A stretch of DNA of 64,000 nucleotides from Oligoflexus sp. (GTDB lineage: Bacteria > Bdellovibrionota_B > Oligoflexia > Oligoflexales > Oligoflexaceae), in assembly GCA_014377445.1 (NCBI GenBank), contig JACMPP010000020.1, forward strand, positions 1 through 64,000, in the 5' to 3' direction. Shown piece by piece: positions 9,280 to 17,917 of this stretch. Within the stretch, counting starts at the first letter, position 1; every line of letters starts with the position of its first letter. Both the position numbers and the translations under genes were made by a program. Below the pieces are notes generated by a model. It searched no databases. It was not told the origin of the DNA and worked only from the letters and a program-made list of their open reading frames with translations.

Positions 9280-9648
9280 TTACTCCGCAAGCTTCCTATA
9301 AAAAAAATAGATCCCCGCATGAGTAAGCGACAAGACGATCGAGCCTACGATCGCAGACAACCATCCATCGACCTTGAAGCCATTGACGAGTTTTGCAGTC
9401 AGTTTCAGCATCGCTCCGTTCAGGACCAATAGAAATAATCCCAACGTGATGATCGTAAAAGGTAGGGTGAGAACCCAGAGCAATCGCAACACTGTAGCGT
9501 TCAGAGCGCCAAGGACAAAAGTAGCAAGAAAGGCGGAACCGATCCCCTTGAGGCGAATGCCCGGCATGACCGCCGACATCCCTACCAGAGCCAGAGCGCT
9601 AAGGGCCCAGGTCACCAGAAGTTGAATCACATACTGTTTCAGCGTCAT
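9280..9648 (-). CDS. YvlD/phage-holin-4-family small membrane protein
   Basis: A 122-residue inner-membrane protein of unknown function. Four hydrophobic segments fill most of the sequence (roughly 8-28, 38-56, 60-84 and 95-115), with the family's conserved PGIRLKG after helix 1 and LGALNATVLRLL in helix 2. This pattern matches the YvlD/mycobacterial four-helix holin superfamily; despite the name most members are not phage genes. SD TAGGAG precedes the ATG. It is read after the thioesterase gene with a 9-nt gap. Confidence 0.8.
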   Translation of the reverse strand: MTLKQYVIQLLVTWALSALALVGMSAVMPGIRLKGIGSAFLATFVLGALNATVLRLLWVLTLPFTIITLGLFLLVLNGAMLKLTAKLVNGFKVDGWLSAIVGSIVLSLTHAGIYFFYRKLAE

Positions 9649-9657
9649 GCACGGCTC

Positions 9658-10161
9658 CTACTTCTTATTCTTATCGGCAATATTGGGAATGAGTTTGGAA
9701 ACCTGATCTTCGCTCAATCGCAGGAACAGGATCTGACCGCGCGCCATCACCTTGCCATTCACGTCTTCGATCGTGCCTTCGGTATAAACCTTGCGACCTT
9801 CCTGTTTGATAACCGTTCCCTTGAGAACGAGTTCCTGTTGGAGGGGGACGAAGGAAACAAAATCGGTTTGCAGGTTGAGAGCGATGACCTGGTGTCCGTG
9901 AATCCAGGCGCATCCACCCAGGAGTTCGTCCAGCACAGCGGCTTGAGCACCGCCATGCGTAAAGCCGGGAGGCCCCTCAGCTGCAGGACCAAACCAAACA
10001 CGTCCCCACAAAACTCCGTCTTCTCTACCTTTAAAAAATTTGACTCGAATCCGTTCGCCGTAGGGATCGCCTGAAACAAAAGAGCGAACCCAACCGATAT
10101 AAGGCAGATCGATCGGCGTCCAATCCGGATGCAAAGGAGCAAGCGTCGTTTGATATTGCAT
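9658..10161 (-). CDS. PaaI-family hotdog thioesterase
   Basis: Probably hydrolyses an acyl-CoA thioester; substrate unknown. The ATG at 10161 gives 167 residues. The diagnostic stretch is GPPGFTHGGAQAAVLDELLGG, whose G-F-x-H-G-G and following Asp/Glu are the hotdog active-site pattern, followed by alternate strands (LNLQTDFVSFVPLQQELVL) typical of the fold. An upstream extension to 10284 is open but lacks a ribosome site and protein-like composition. Soluble, no signal peptide. Confidence 0.85.
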   Translation of the reverse strand: MQYQTTLAPLHPDWTPIDLPYIGWVRSFVSGDPYGERIRVKFFKGREDGVLWGRVWFGPAAEGPPGFTHGGAQAAVLDELLGGCAWIHGHQVIALNLQTDFVSFVPLQQELVLKGTVIKQEGRKVYTEGTIEDVNGKVMARGQILFLRLSEDQVSKLIPNIADKNKK

Positions 10162-10359
10162 GGTTAACCCTCGAAGTTGCCAGTGGGAGTTAGAACCTTG
10201 TGAAAACTCTCCCTCGAGAGAGCCTCTCAAGGCAAGGGAATTACAATCGAAGCCATATAAGTTCTCACTAGCTCGCCCAGCCATTTCGTGTTAGACAATG
10301 GCAACGAAAATCAGGGACTGATAGTCGTTTCATCGCTTCCCAATTGGAGCTAGAGCATT

Positions 10360-11421
10360 ATGAAAACTATTCTGCACAACAGCATGAGCCTCTTCCTGTG
10401 CTTGAGTCTTTTTGCATGCGGTGAACACACCAAAAGCAAAGCTCCACTCCCAAAGACCACACCGACGACCGCCCCCATCGGCCCTACAGTCATTGGTCCG
10501 ACGGTTAAACCAACCCCCGCTCAACCAACGACAACTGTCCCGCCGACCCTGACGAACGGTGGTACGGGTGCAACCTGTACGCAATCGACAGCCGCTGCGG
10601 TCACAGTTGAGCCTCTCGTCGACATTCCCCGAACAGAAGTACCAGTTCTAGGTACAGCCGAGACCTTCGAAATCGGCACATGGAATATCGAAAACTACCC
10701 GAAAGCATCGGGCAGCCTCGCCATGGTCTCCAATATCCTCAATACTCTCGATGTTGATGTGATGGCCGTTGAAGAGATTTCGACTCCGGCCGCATTTAAC
10801 TCTCTTATCGCTGAAATGCCCAAGTTCACGGGCCTCCTTGCTCCCGATGCCGGCACCCAATTTGATGCGCGCAGTGCAGGCTTCATCTACCGCACGGCAG
10901 ACTTTACGCTCGTAACATCGCAAGCCCTTTTTCCTAAAGATAACTTCGCCTTTCCAAGACCGCCCCTCTTGATTCGTCTTCACCCGGTTGCAGCGGGCCG
11001 CCCCGATGTTGTCGCGATCGCAGTCCATCTCAAAGCCTTTGGTGATGACAAGAGCCAACAGCGTCGCGAAGCTGCCAACGTCCAACTTGAATCCTATGTT
11101 GCCGAACTTAAAGCCAAGGAACCAAGCCTGCATATCATCGTCCTGGGCGACTTCAACCAACCTCTGGTGGGAGCCACTGAGCGCGCTGTCTTCAATCCCT
11201 GGTTCGAAAAAGGCTGCAACTATACCGTGCGGACTGATTCGCTCGTTAAGAAAGGCGATTATAGTTATTTCTCAAACCGCCTCTCTCTCATCGATCATAT
11301 GGTTACGACCAGCAACTTTCTTTTGGAAGAGCCCGTGATCGTCAAGCTTCAAAAAATCGTACCAAATTATGAATCTCAAGCTTCTGACCATCTACCGGTC
11401 GTAGCTCGCCTCGCTCCATAA
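10360..11421 (+). CDS. Endonuclease/exonuclease/phosphatase-fold lipoprotein
   Basis: Probable surface or periplasmic metal-dependent phosphodiesterase or nuclease. The 353-residue product has a lipoprotein signal (LSLFAC, lipid Cys at about 20), then a Thr/Pro-rich linker to ~95 and an intact EEP domain: TWNIENYP (Asn), VDVMAVEEI (catalytic Glu), AVHLKAFG, VLGDFNQ (Asp/Asn) and SDHLPV (Asp-His). All catalytic motifs are present. Substrate may be extracellular DNA, phospholipid or another phosphodiester. GGAG precedes the ATG. Compare with the degenerate relative at 46222-47199. Confidence 0.85.
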   Translation: MKTILHNSMSLFLCLSLFACGEHTKSKAPLPKTTPTTAPIGPTVIGPTVKPTPAQPTTTVPPTLTNGGTGATCTQSTAAAVTVEPLVDIPRTEVPVLGTAETFEIGTWNIENYPKASGSLAMVSNILNTLDVDVMAVEEISTPAAFNSLIAEMPKFTGLLAPDAGTQFDARSAGFIYRTADFTLVTSQALFPKDNFAFPRPPLLIRLHPVAAGRPDVVAIAVHLKAFGDDKSQQRREAANVQLESYVAELKAKEPSLHIIVLGDFNQPLVGATERAVFNPWFEKGCNYTVRTDSLVKKGDYSYFSNRLSLIDHMVTTSNFLLEEPVIVKLQKIVPNYESQASDHLPVVARLAP

Positions 11422-11461
11422 TTTTCTGTGACTTTCAGAATTGTTACGGCAAGGCATGATC

Positions 11462-11486
11462 GAAGGGGTGACCCCTTCTTTTTTTT
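11462..11486 (+). terminator. Rho-independent terminator after the EEP lipoprotein gene
   Basis: GAAGGGG-TGA-CCCCTTC (seven-base-pair stem, three-base loop, 11462-11478) followed directly by eight Ts. Confidence 0.92.
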
Positions 11487-11785
11487 CGCGAATTTCAGAT
11501 TTTCTCTTAAATACACCCAAATATTCGAATTTATTATAGAACTTCGAAAATAATTATTGGCCGATAGGTATTTGATATCACAAATGTTTTCGAGGAATAG
11601 TTGCAATTGAATCGCCGCCGATTCGAAAATCACAACCGTTATTTCTTAATATTTCAGTCTCCGACCGATAAGCTCCTCGTTATGTCATGATGCTTCATCC
11701 TAACCAACAAGTGCTCCCGAGGCCCGCTCCATAACCACTTCTGATCTGCATTCTATAGCTCTCATTATTTTAAAAGGGTCAAAAC
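11487..11785. other. AT-rich spacer upstream of the ice-binding protein gene
   Basis: About 300 bases without a credible gene. It is markedly AT-rich compared with its neighbours and contains a small dyad GAATCG-CCGC-CGATTC at 11609-11624. It presumably carries the promoter of the next gene; I cannot place it with confidence. Confidence 0.4.
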
Positions 11786-13261
11786 ATGAATAGTTATTCG
11801 AACAAGCCTACCAGGCTTCTGTCTTCTGTTGTTTTTACGATGATACTTGCCGCTTCTTTTACGGCCTCATTTTCAGCTTGTAGCAGCGATAAAAAGGATG
11901 ATGAAACGAGTGCGGCCCAACCAGAAACATTCCTTTCCCAGGTCGTCACCACACCTGCGGACGCAGCTTCCAACGTTGCCGTCAATAGTAAGATTTCAGT
12001 AATTTTCAGCGAAACCATGCTCGCCTCAACGCTTACAAAAGATTCTTTTACAGTCACCGCTGCTGACGGTACGGCAATCGCTGGGACGGTGAGTTTTGCT
12101 GCGGAAAGTGCGGCGCGTTCCTTTACCTTCAGTCCTGCGGCCGCTCTTGCCATCAGCACAGTCTATACAGTGAAACTAAACACATCGGTAAAGGCCGTTA
12201 GTGGCGCAGGCTTTGCCAATGACTCCACCTGGAGTTTCACAACAGGAACAAGCACAGATACAGTCGCTCCGACTGCAGCTAGCAAAACGCCTCTGGCATC
12301 AGCCAGCAATATTCCAGTCAATCGTCAGCTCACCGTGGTCTTCGATGAAGCGATGGATCCCACGACCCTTACGACTCAAAGCTTCACCGTTAAAGACCCC
12401 AACGGAGTTCTCGTAAGCGGTTCTGTTAACTATTCCGGGCGGACAGCAACCTTTGCCCCCACACAGCTATTGGAGGCGAATACCACCTACACCATCACGA
12501 TGACAACGGAAGTGAAAGACCTTGCCGGCAACCCCCTTGTGACCGCGATTGTCTGGACCTTTACCACCGGAGCCATTTCGGCCAAAGGTCCATCGCCGGT
12601 AGACCTTGGGACCGCTGGAAGCTACGTGATCCTCGCCAAATCAGCGATTTCAACCACCGGGACCACGGCAATTGTCGGAAATCTCGGACTGAGTCCGGCT
12701 GCCCAAAGTTTCATGACAGGCTTTTCTGAATCCCTCGATTCAACCAATGTCTTTGCAAGGTCGATTCTCGTCACAGGGAAAATGTTTGCGGCGGATATGG
12801 CCGTGCCCACACCAGCAAACCTGACAACAGCTATCAGTGATATGGAACTGGCCTATACGAATGCCGCAGGACGCAAAATACCGGACTTCGTCGAACTCGG
12901 TGCTGGTGACGTCAGTGGTAAAACGATGGTTCCTGGCCTTTACAAATGGGGCACAGGATTACTCATGACTTCCGATGTAACGTTGAGCGGCAGTGAAAAC
13001 GATGTTTGGATTTTCCAAATCGCTCAGGACGTGACTGTCGCAAATGGTGTGCACATTACTCTGAGTGGCGGTGCTCGCCCTTCCAATATCTTCTGGCAGG
13101 TGGCTGGACAGGTTACCCTCGGTACAACTTCAAGCTTTAAAGGTATCATTCTGAGTCAAACCCAAATTGTGCTTCGGACAGGCGCAAGCTTGAACGGTCA
13201 GGCCCTGGCTCAAACCGCTGTGACGATGGACGCTAATGCGGTGACCCAACCCGCTCCGTGA
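11786..13261 (+). CDS. Lipoprotein with two Ig-like domains and a DUF3494 ice-binding domain
   Basis: Predicted cell-surface ice-binding (antifreeze/ice-adhesion) protein. The 491 residues comprise a lipoprotein signal with FSAC lipobox (Cys about 31), two bacterial Ig-like modules (~52-155 and ~158-263, each ending in a WSFTTG or WTFTTG strand) and a C-terminal domain (~272-488) with the DUF3494 pattern: LGTAGSYVILAKSAIST, TAIVGNLGLSP, VPGLYKWG, DVWIFQI, SNIFWQVAGQVTLGT and FKGIILSQTQIVLRTGASLNG. That last block is highly characteristic of the family's beta-solenoid. An adhesive role other than ice binding is possible, since the domain also occurs in non-polar bacteria. Confidence 0.9.
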   Translation: MNSYSNKPTRLLSSVVFTMILAASFTASFSACSSDKKDDETSAAQPETFLSQVVTTPADAASNVAVNSKISVIFSETMLASTLTKDSFTVTAADGTAIAGTVSFAAESAARSFTFSPAAALAISTVYTVKLNTSVKAVSGAGFANDSTWSFTTGTSTDTVAPTAASKTPLASASNIPVNRQLTVVFDEAMDPTTLTTQSFTVKDPNGVLVSGSVNYSGRTATFAPTQLLEANTTYTITMTTEVKDLAGNPLVTAIVWTFTTGAISAKGPSPVDLGTAGSYVILAKSAISTTGTTAIVGNLGLSPAAQSFMTGFSESLDSTNVFARSILVTGKMFAADMAVPTPANLTTAISDMELAYTNAAGRKIPDFVELGAGDVSGKTMVPGLYKWGTGLLMTSDVTLSGSENDVWIFQIAQDVTVANGVHITLSGGARPSNIFWQVAGQVTLGTTSSFKGIILSQTQIVLRTGASLNGQALAQTAVTMDANAVTQPAP

Positions 13262-13286
13262 TTTGAGTCAATTACAATCAATATTC

Positions 13287-13317
13287 GGGCGGAACCTTTA
13301 AGGCTTCCGCCCTTTTT
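13287..13317. terminator. Terminator between the ice-binding gene and the methyltransferase gene
   Basis: GGGCGGAA (13287-13294) pairs with TTCCGCCC (13305-13312), followed by TTTTT on the plus strand. Confidence 0.85.
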
Positions 13318-13347
13318 ATCTTTCGCATGATAAAGGTTAGCCGGCTA

Positions 13348-14193
13348 TCAACGCACACCCTGCGCCTGCATGAAGCTGAAATAGAAGACTGCATTGGGAT
13401 CCTTGGCAACCTGCCTGAGTTCCTCGTGGGCGAGCCTCAGTGTCTCCTCGTCGATGTATTTTGCCTTGATTAGCTGATCTTTCGCACTGAGGAGAATCTG
13501 CGTCCAGAACTCGATGTAGCGTTTCCGCTGTTCAGGATGTCGATTGTCGAAGTGCCAGGTCTTTATCTCGGTTCGGATATCCTGATAACCTTGAGCCAGA
13601 AGGAGGTTACCGAGCTTTGCACCGACGAAGGGATCGCCCGTTTGCTCATGCTGGTAATCATTCATCGCCATCCAATATTTCCAAATGTTGGGCGAGTAAG
13701 GATCGAGAAAGAAGCTGTGGTTCATCACCTCAGTGATATAGACACGAGCACCCTTTTTTAAGACACGACGAACTTCACTCAAAATTCGTTCGGGCGAGGG
13801 CACATGTTCGAGGACCCAACAGATGAAGGCACCGTCGAAACTCAAGGACTCGAAGTCCATATTGGTGGCATCCATCTGCTTTAGATCAAAACGTTTTTCG
13901 GCATAGGATTTTGATCGAAGAAACTCGCGCGCCGCGGCAAGCTGCGTCTCGCTCTGATCGATACCGGTAATTTTAATCTTGGGATAACGGCGGAGAAGAA
14001 TTTCGGATTGAGCGCCGACACCAACACCGACTTCCAGGAGATTGTCGATATCGGAAAGATCGAGATTTCCGTAGATGGTTTGCTCGGTAAACTGAGCTTG
14101 ATACTTGAGGCGATCCTGCTCGACGGAAGAATATCCGTGGAGATATCCTTCCTCGCTCATCTTATTGCTGCTTGCGCTAGGTTTTTTGGCCAT
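13348..14193 (-). CDS. Class I SAM-dependent methyltransferase
   Basis: A 281-residue soluble methyltransferase of unknown substrate. Motif I is LLEVGVGVGAQSEILL (~54-69), motif II follows as KITGIDQSETQL, and motif IV/V resembles FDGAFICWVLEHVPSPERIL, the UbiE/COQ5-like Methyltransf_11/25 arrangement. The C-terminal third is helical and not recognised. GGGGAAG precedes the ATG. It stands alone between two terminators or dyads, so its context gives no clue. Confidence 0.88.
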   Translation of the reverse strand: MAKKPSASSNKMSEEGYLHGYSSVEQDRLKYQAQFTEQTIYGNLDLSDIDNLLEVGVGVGAQSEILLRRYPKIKITGIDQSETQLAAAREFLRSKSYAEKRFDLKQMDATNMDFESLSFDGAFICWVLEHVPSPERILSEVRRVLKKGARVYITEVMNHSFFLDPYSPNIWKYWMAMNDYQHEQTGDPFVGAKLGNLLLAQGYQDIRTEIKTWHFDNRHPEQRKRYIEFWTQILLSAKDQLIKAKYIDEETLRLAHEELRQVAKDPNAVFYFSFMQAQGVR

Positions 14194-14260
14194 AAGCTTC
14201 CCCTTGTTCTAAAGCATCCTGCTACTTTACCGCAGGGCTTCGAACGAAGGAAACAAAAGC

Positions 14261-14473
14261 TTAGGTAGGAATAACGAGTTTCAGGAAATCCTGGGTGGCA
14301 ACCGGCAGTGCGATTGTCATGAAGGCGAGGAAGCTAAAAGCTGCTGCCCACAAGAAAAAGATCACTGTTTGGATCTGAACATTTCTCTTATGCATCTCAG
14401 AGAATTGTTCGATAAGGGTGGCTTCATAAACCGCCAAACTTCTTTGCGATAGATAACGAATATCGGCCGACAT
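14261..14473 (-). CDS. Small single-pass membrane protein
   Basis: A 70-residue hypothetical protein starting at the ATG at 14473, which has GGAG seven bases upstream; a longer frame to 14521 lacks a site. Residues 1-35 are amphipathic and charged, 36-60 form one hydrophobic helix (VIFFLWAAAFSFLAFMTIAL). No family recognised. It is divergent from the zinc-finger-like gene and shares the dyad-rich spacer with it. Confidence 0.6.
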   Translation of the reverse strand: MSADIRYLSQRSLAVYEATLIEQFSEMHKRNVQIQTVIFFLWAAAFSFLAFMTIALPVATQDFLKLVIPT

Positions 14474-14528
14474 GGGATTGCTCCGTTGGTCATACGTGTT
14501 GTAGTGACCCAGCAGTAACAAGACTTTT

Positions 14529-14562
14529 ATGCTTTGTCAATTATGCTTTGGTCAAAAGCATA
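14529..14562. promoter_or_regulatory. Direct repeats and 8-5-8 perfect dyad, candidate operator
   Basis: TATGCTTTG occurs at 14529-14537 and again at 14542-14550, and the second copy forms a perfect dyad, TATGCTTT-GGTCA-AAAGCATA (14542-14562). The site lies in the 200-nt spacer between the divergent small membrane protein and the zinc-finger-like gene. Confidence 0.5.
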
Positions 14563-14675
14563 AATTTCGCATGCAACGTCAATCATTTAGAAATCCTAGA
14601 TAAATCTTATGGATGATTGTATTAATATTTTTCTGGAATTGCCGATAGCTCCTCTGAATAAGAGGGTATTTTGCA

Positions 14676-15761
14676 ATGGCGTCCGAGCAGGCTAAACCTC
14701 GCGCAAAGGTGCGCAAGATCTTTAAAAAAGGCGAGACCTACCAGTGTGGGCTTTGCGGCGGGAACTTTGCGTCGCTCGCTGACGTCCAGGCGAACCTGCG
14801 TCAATGTACAGTCGGCTTTTTAGCCGAAGGAGGAGCTGTCGAAGCTTCGCCCAAGCGCTACCGCTGTAGCTTTTGCAAACGCATTCACAACTCAATGGAC
14901 GCCGCACGCGAATGCTCGGGTAACTGTAAAAAAGATATCGAACGTCGAAGCAGGCATGAAGCAAGCCTCAATGCATCTACCAGCGTCGATCAAAAACTCA
15001 AGGCACTCGCTCAATTTGCGAAAGATCCTTCCGCATTGTCTGCACTTAAGGCCGCTGAAACCCAACATTCCATTGCGCCTTTAAAATCTCTCGGGGTTTA
15101 CAAACCCAAAAAAGCCGAGATTCTGGCCGGTGAAAACGTCAAATTTGTGCGTGAGAAAAATCAATTTCGTTGTCTGAAATGCCGGCAGCGCTATTCGTCA
15201 GCAAGCGACGCCCGAGGATGTTGGGATGGTCATGGTGAGACATACGTTTCGCATCTCAAGGCCAAATCAAGCGATGTCCGCTATACACTCGATGGCAAGA
15301 AATTCCGTTGTTCGAAATGCGAACGCATCTACGGCTCCGTTGAGGACGCCATAAAGTGCCATGAATCGCATGATGCCCCCGCAGAAAAACGAGCGAAGAA
15401 GGATGAGGGCTTTGCTTTTGCGCCGGATCCTTCGCCGGTCACCAAGAGCAAAAAAGACGAGTCCAGCGCCGCCTTTTACCGCGACGGAGCCAAGTATGTC
15501 TGTCGCAAATGCAGCAAGAAATATTTCAGCCGCGATGAAGTCATAGCCTGTTATGAATCCCTTCATAAAAACTCCGAGTCAGTTAACGACCTTCCGGATC
15601 TCGAAGCGGACCTTAAGGAAATTAAGGCCCCCCCGGCCAAGCTCAGGAATGACGCTGAGAGATTCTTTCGCGATGGTGCCAAGTATGTTTGTCGAGGCTG
15701 TAGCAAGAAATACTTCAGCCGTGACGAAACCCTAGCCTGTTTTGCAAGCCATGCCGGTTAA
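14676..15761 (+). CDS. Protein with six zinc-finger-like CCCH repeats
   Basis: A 361-residue soluble protein built from six copies of a ~21-residue motif [YF]-x-C-x2-C-x12-C-x3/4-[HC], at about residues 24-44, 64-84, 166-186, 212-232, 276-297 and 339-359. Within each copy a conserved S-x2-[DE]-A/V helix start follows the CxxC knuckle, as in a treble-clef or classical finger. Copies 1 and 2 end in Cys instead of His and copy 1 has Asn for the third Cys. Copies 5 and 6 share an FxRDGAKYVC lead-in and are near-duplicates. Linkers are Lys/Asp-rich. No catalytic domain is present. Likely binds zinc, and perhaps DNA, RNA or protein; I do not recognise the family. Confidence 0.8.
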   Translation: MASEQAKPRAKVRKIFKKGETYQCGLCGGNFASLADVQANLRQCTVGFLAEGGAVEASPKRYRCSFCKRIHNSMDAARECSGNCKKDIERRSRHEASLNASTSVDQKLKALAQFAKDPSALSALKAAETQHSIAPLKSLGVYKPKKAEILAGENVKFVREKNQFRCLKCRQRYSSASDARGCWDGHGETYVSHLKAKSSDVRYTLDGKKFRCSKCERIYGSVEDAIKCHESHDAPAEKRAKKDEGFAFAPDPSPVTKSKKDESSAAFYRDGAKYVCRKCSKKYFSRDEVIACYESLHKNSESVNDLPDLEADLKEIKAPPAKLRNDAERFFRDGAKYVCRGCSKKYFSRDETLACFASHAG

Positions 15762-15868
15762 CCTCCAGGCGACTGAGCCACGAAATATCTTTGCAAAGGA
15801 ACCCTTAGGGCAGTAATTTATATACTGCTCAAAGGTAATTCCACGCTTTGACAGCTGCGAGAAGACCC

Positions 15869-17902
15869 ATGAAAGCTCCCCTTGCGCCGAAGCGCCCTAA
15901 GCCGATCCCGACGCCACTCCATCTTGAAGACGACTGGAAATGGCTCGACGAAATAGAAAATCCCGACACCAAAAAATATTTGAAGGCGGAAAATTCTTTC
16001 TACAAAGACTCGATGAAAGCTCATTCGGCTTTGCAGAAAGAGATTTTTGAGGAACTCAAAGAGCGCCTGGCCGAGAATGACAGCAGCGTTCCGGAGCGTG
16101 ACGGCGAATATTGGTACTACGTCCGTTTTAAGGAAGGTCAGCAGTATCCCCTTTACTGCCGCAAAAAGGACAATCTCGATGCGGCAGAAGAAATTTACTT
16201 CGATCATAATGTTATCGCGAAGAAGCATAGCTACTGCGATATCGGATTTCTTGATGTGAGCCCGAATCACAAGATTCTGGCCTATGCGGTCGATCTTGAA
16301 GGCAGCGAGCGCTATAAAGTCATCTTCCGGGACTTGGCGACCGGCAAAGAAACGGATCTTAAGATCGACGGGATTTCAAGCTGTTTTGAGTGGAAGACGA
16401 ACAGCAGTTTCTTCTACATCAAGCTCGACGACCATGACCGTCCTCTCGAACTCTATTTCCGCGACTTCAGCAAAAAAAAGAGCGTACTCGTCTACTCTGA
16501 GAAGGACCCGAGCTATTTTCTTGCCCTGGATTCATCAGAAAGTGAAGAATATATATTTCTTGGCTGTAATGGTTATGATGCTAACGAAGTTTGGTATCAC
16601 AAAATTGCGGAGGAAAGCCCCGAATTTCATTGCTTCCTATCGCGTGAGGCCGAACATGAATACGAGCTTTCCCACCACGACCACAACTTTTTGATCATCA
16701 GCAATCACGAAGCTGTCAATTACCAGATCTTCAAAACTCCGGTCGATAAGATCGACATCAAGAACTGGCAGCCCATTCAGGACTACGACCCTGAAGTTTT
16801 AATCGAAGGCCTATCCGTCTTCAAGAATTTCTGGATCATCAGCGAGAGATACAAGGCGCTTCCCCGCCTCAAAATCATTCCCCTGGCCGTTGATCAGGAT
16901 CCCTATTGGATCGATGTTCCGGAAGAAGCCTACGAACTGAATGTGGCCGAGGGACGTGAATATGCTTCCGAAGGATTTCGCTTTTGGTATTCGTCACCTC
17001 GCATGCCGCAGTCTCTCTATGAGTTTGACGTCAAGTCCAAGCAAAGATCTTTTTTGAAGAGACGATCGATTGGCTCCAGACCCTATAGCGAGGATGATTA
17101 TGTCGTCAAGCGCGTCTGGGCACCGGCTCGGGACGGACAGTCGATCCCCGTGACCCTGCTCTATCACAAGACGACCAAGCCCGGCGCTCCCATGATTCTT
17201 CATTCTTACGGCTCCTATGGAGAAACGCTAGATTGTGACTACAGCAACTACCGTCTCGCTCTGGTCGATCGGGGAATGATCTATGCCATGGCACATATTC
17301 GGGGTGGAATGGAGATGGGCCGCTCCTGGTATCTCGAGGGAAAGCTCGACCGGAAGTGGAACACTTTCAACGATTACATCGATTCCGCGGACTATCTGAT
17401 TCGTGAAGGATGGACTAAGAGCGGCCAGATTATAGGCGAAGGATCGAGTGCTGGAGGCATGCTCATGGGCGTTGTTGCCAATGAGAGACCGGACCTTTTC
17501 CTCGGCATCGTCGCATCGGTGCCTTTTGTCGATGTTCTGAACACAATGCTGGATCCCGAGCTGCCTTTGACAACGCTGGAATACAAAGAATGGGGCAACC
17601 CCAATATTCCAGAAGACTACGAGCGAATCAAAAGCTACTCGCCCTATGAAAACGTAAAAGCCCAGGACTACCCCCATATGCTGGTGGTAGCGGGGCTTCA
17701 TGATCAGCGGGTGCTCTATTGGGAGGCTGCAAAATGGGTGGCGAAGCTTAGGGACCGAAAGACCAACGATAAGATTCTGCTTCTAAAGATCGAAGATGAA
17801 TCGGGCCACAGCGGGGCATCTGGGCGTTATGATTCGCTCCGTGAGACCGCTGAGGAGCTGACCTTTATGATTATGCTGAAAGACAAACATCTGAAGGCTT
17901 AA
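15869..17902 (+). CDS. Prolyl oligopeptidase-family serine peptidase (S9A, oligopeptidase B-like)
   Basis: Cleaves short peptides; cytoplasmic by sequence, since no signal peptide is present. The ATG at 15869 gives 677 residues; a TTG 21 nt earlier is an alternative. The N-terminal ~400 residues form the seven-bladed propeller typical of S9A (start LEDDWKWLDEIENPDTKKYL). The catalytic alpha/beta-hydrolase domain has Ser527 in GEGSSAGGML, Asp612 in GLHDQRVLYWE and His647 in DESGHSG. The length and motif set match oligopeptidase B/protease II. Monocistronic. Confidence 0.93.
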   Translation: MKAPLAPKRPKPIPTPLHLEDDWKWLDEIENPDTKKYLKAENSFYKDSMKAHSALQKEIFEELKERLAENDSSVPERDGEYWYYVRFKEGQQYPLYCRKKDNLDAAEEIYFDHNVIAKKHSYCDIGFLDVSPNHKILAYAVDLEGSERYKVIFRDLATGKETDLKIDGISSCFEWKTNSSFFYIKLDDHDRPLELYFRDFSKKKSVLVYSEKDPSYFLALDSSESEEYIFLGCNGYDANEVWYHKIAEESPEFHCFLSREAEHEYELSHHDHNFLIISNHEAVNYQIFKTPVDKIDIKNWQPIQDYDPEVLIEGLSVFKNFWIISERYKALPRLKIIPLAVDQDPYWIDVPEEAYELNVAEGREYASEGFRFWYSSPRMPQSLYEFDVKSKQRSFLKRRSIGSRPYSEDDYVVKRVWAPARDGQSIPVTLLYHKTTKPGAPMILHSYGSYGETLDCDYSNYRLALVDRGMIYAMAHIRGGMEMGRSWYLEGKLDRKWNTFNDYIDSADYLIREGWTKSGQIIGEGSSAGGMLMGVVANERPDLFLGIVASVPFVDVLNTMLDPELPLTTLEYKEWGNPNIPEDYERIKSYSPYENVKAQDYPHMLVVAGLHDQRVLYWEAAKWVAKLRDRKTNDKILLLKIEDESGHSGASGRYDSLRETAEELTFMIMLKDKHLKA

Positions 17903-17917
17903 TACTTCCTTCTCTGC

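Noticed and set aside
9280-9648. Phage holin suggesting a prophage remnant
   Set aside because: The name comes from a family label; no phage genes are near and the protein fits the widespread YvlD group.
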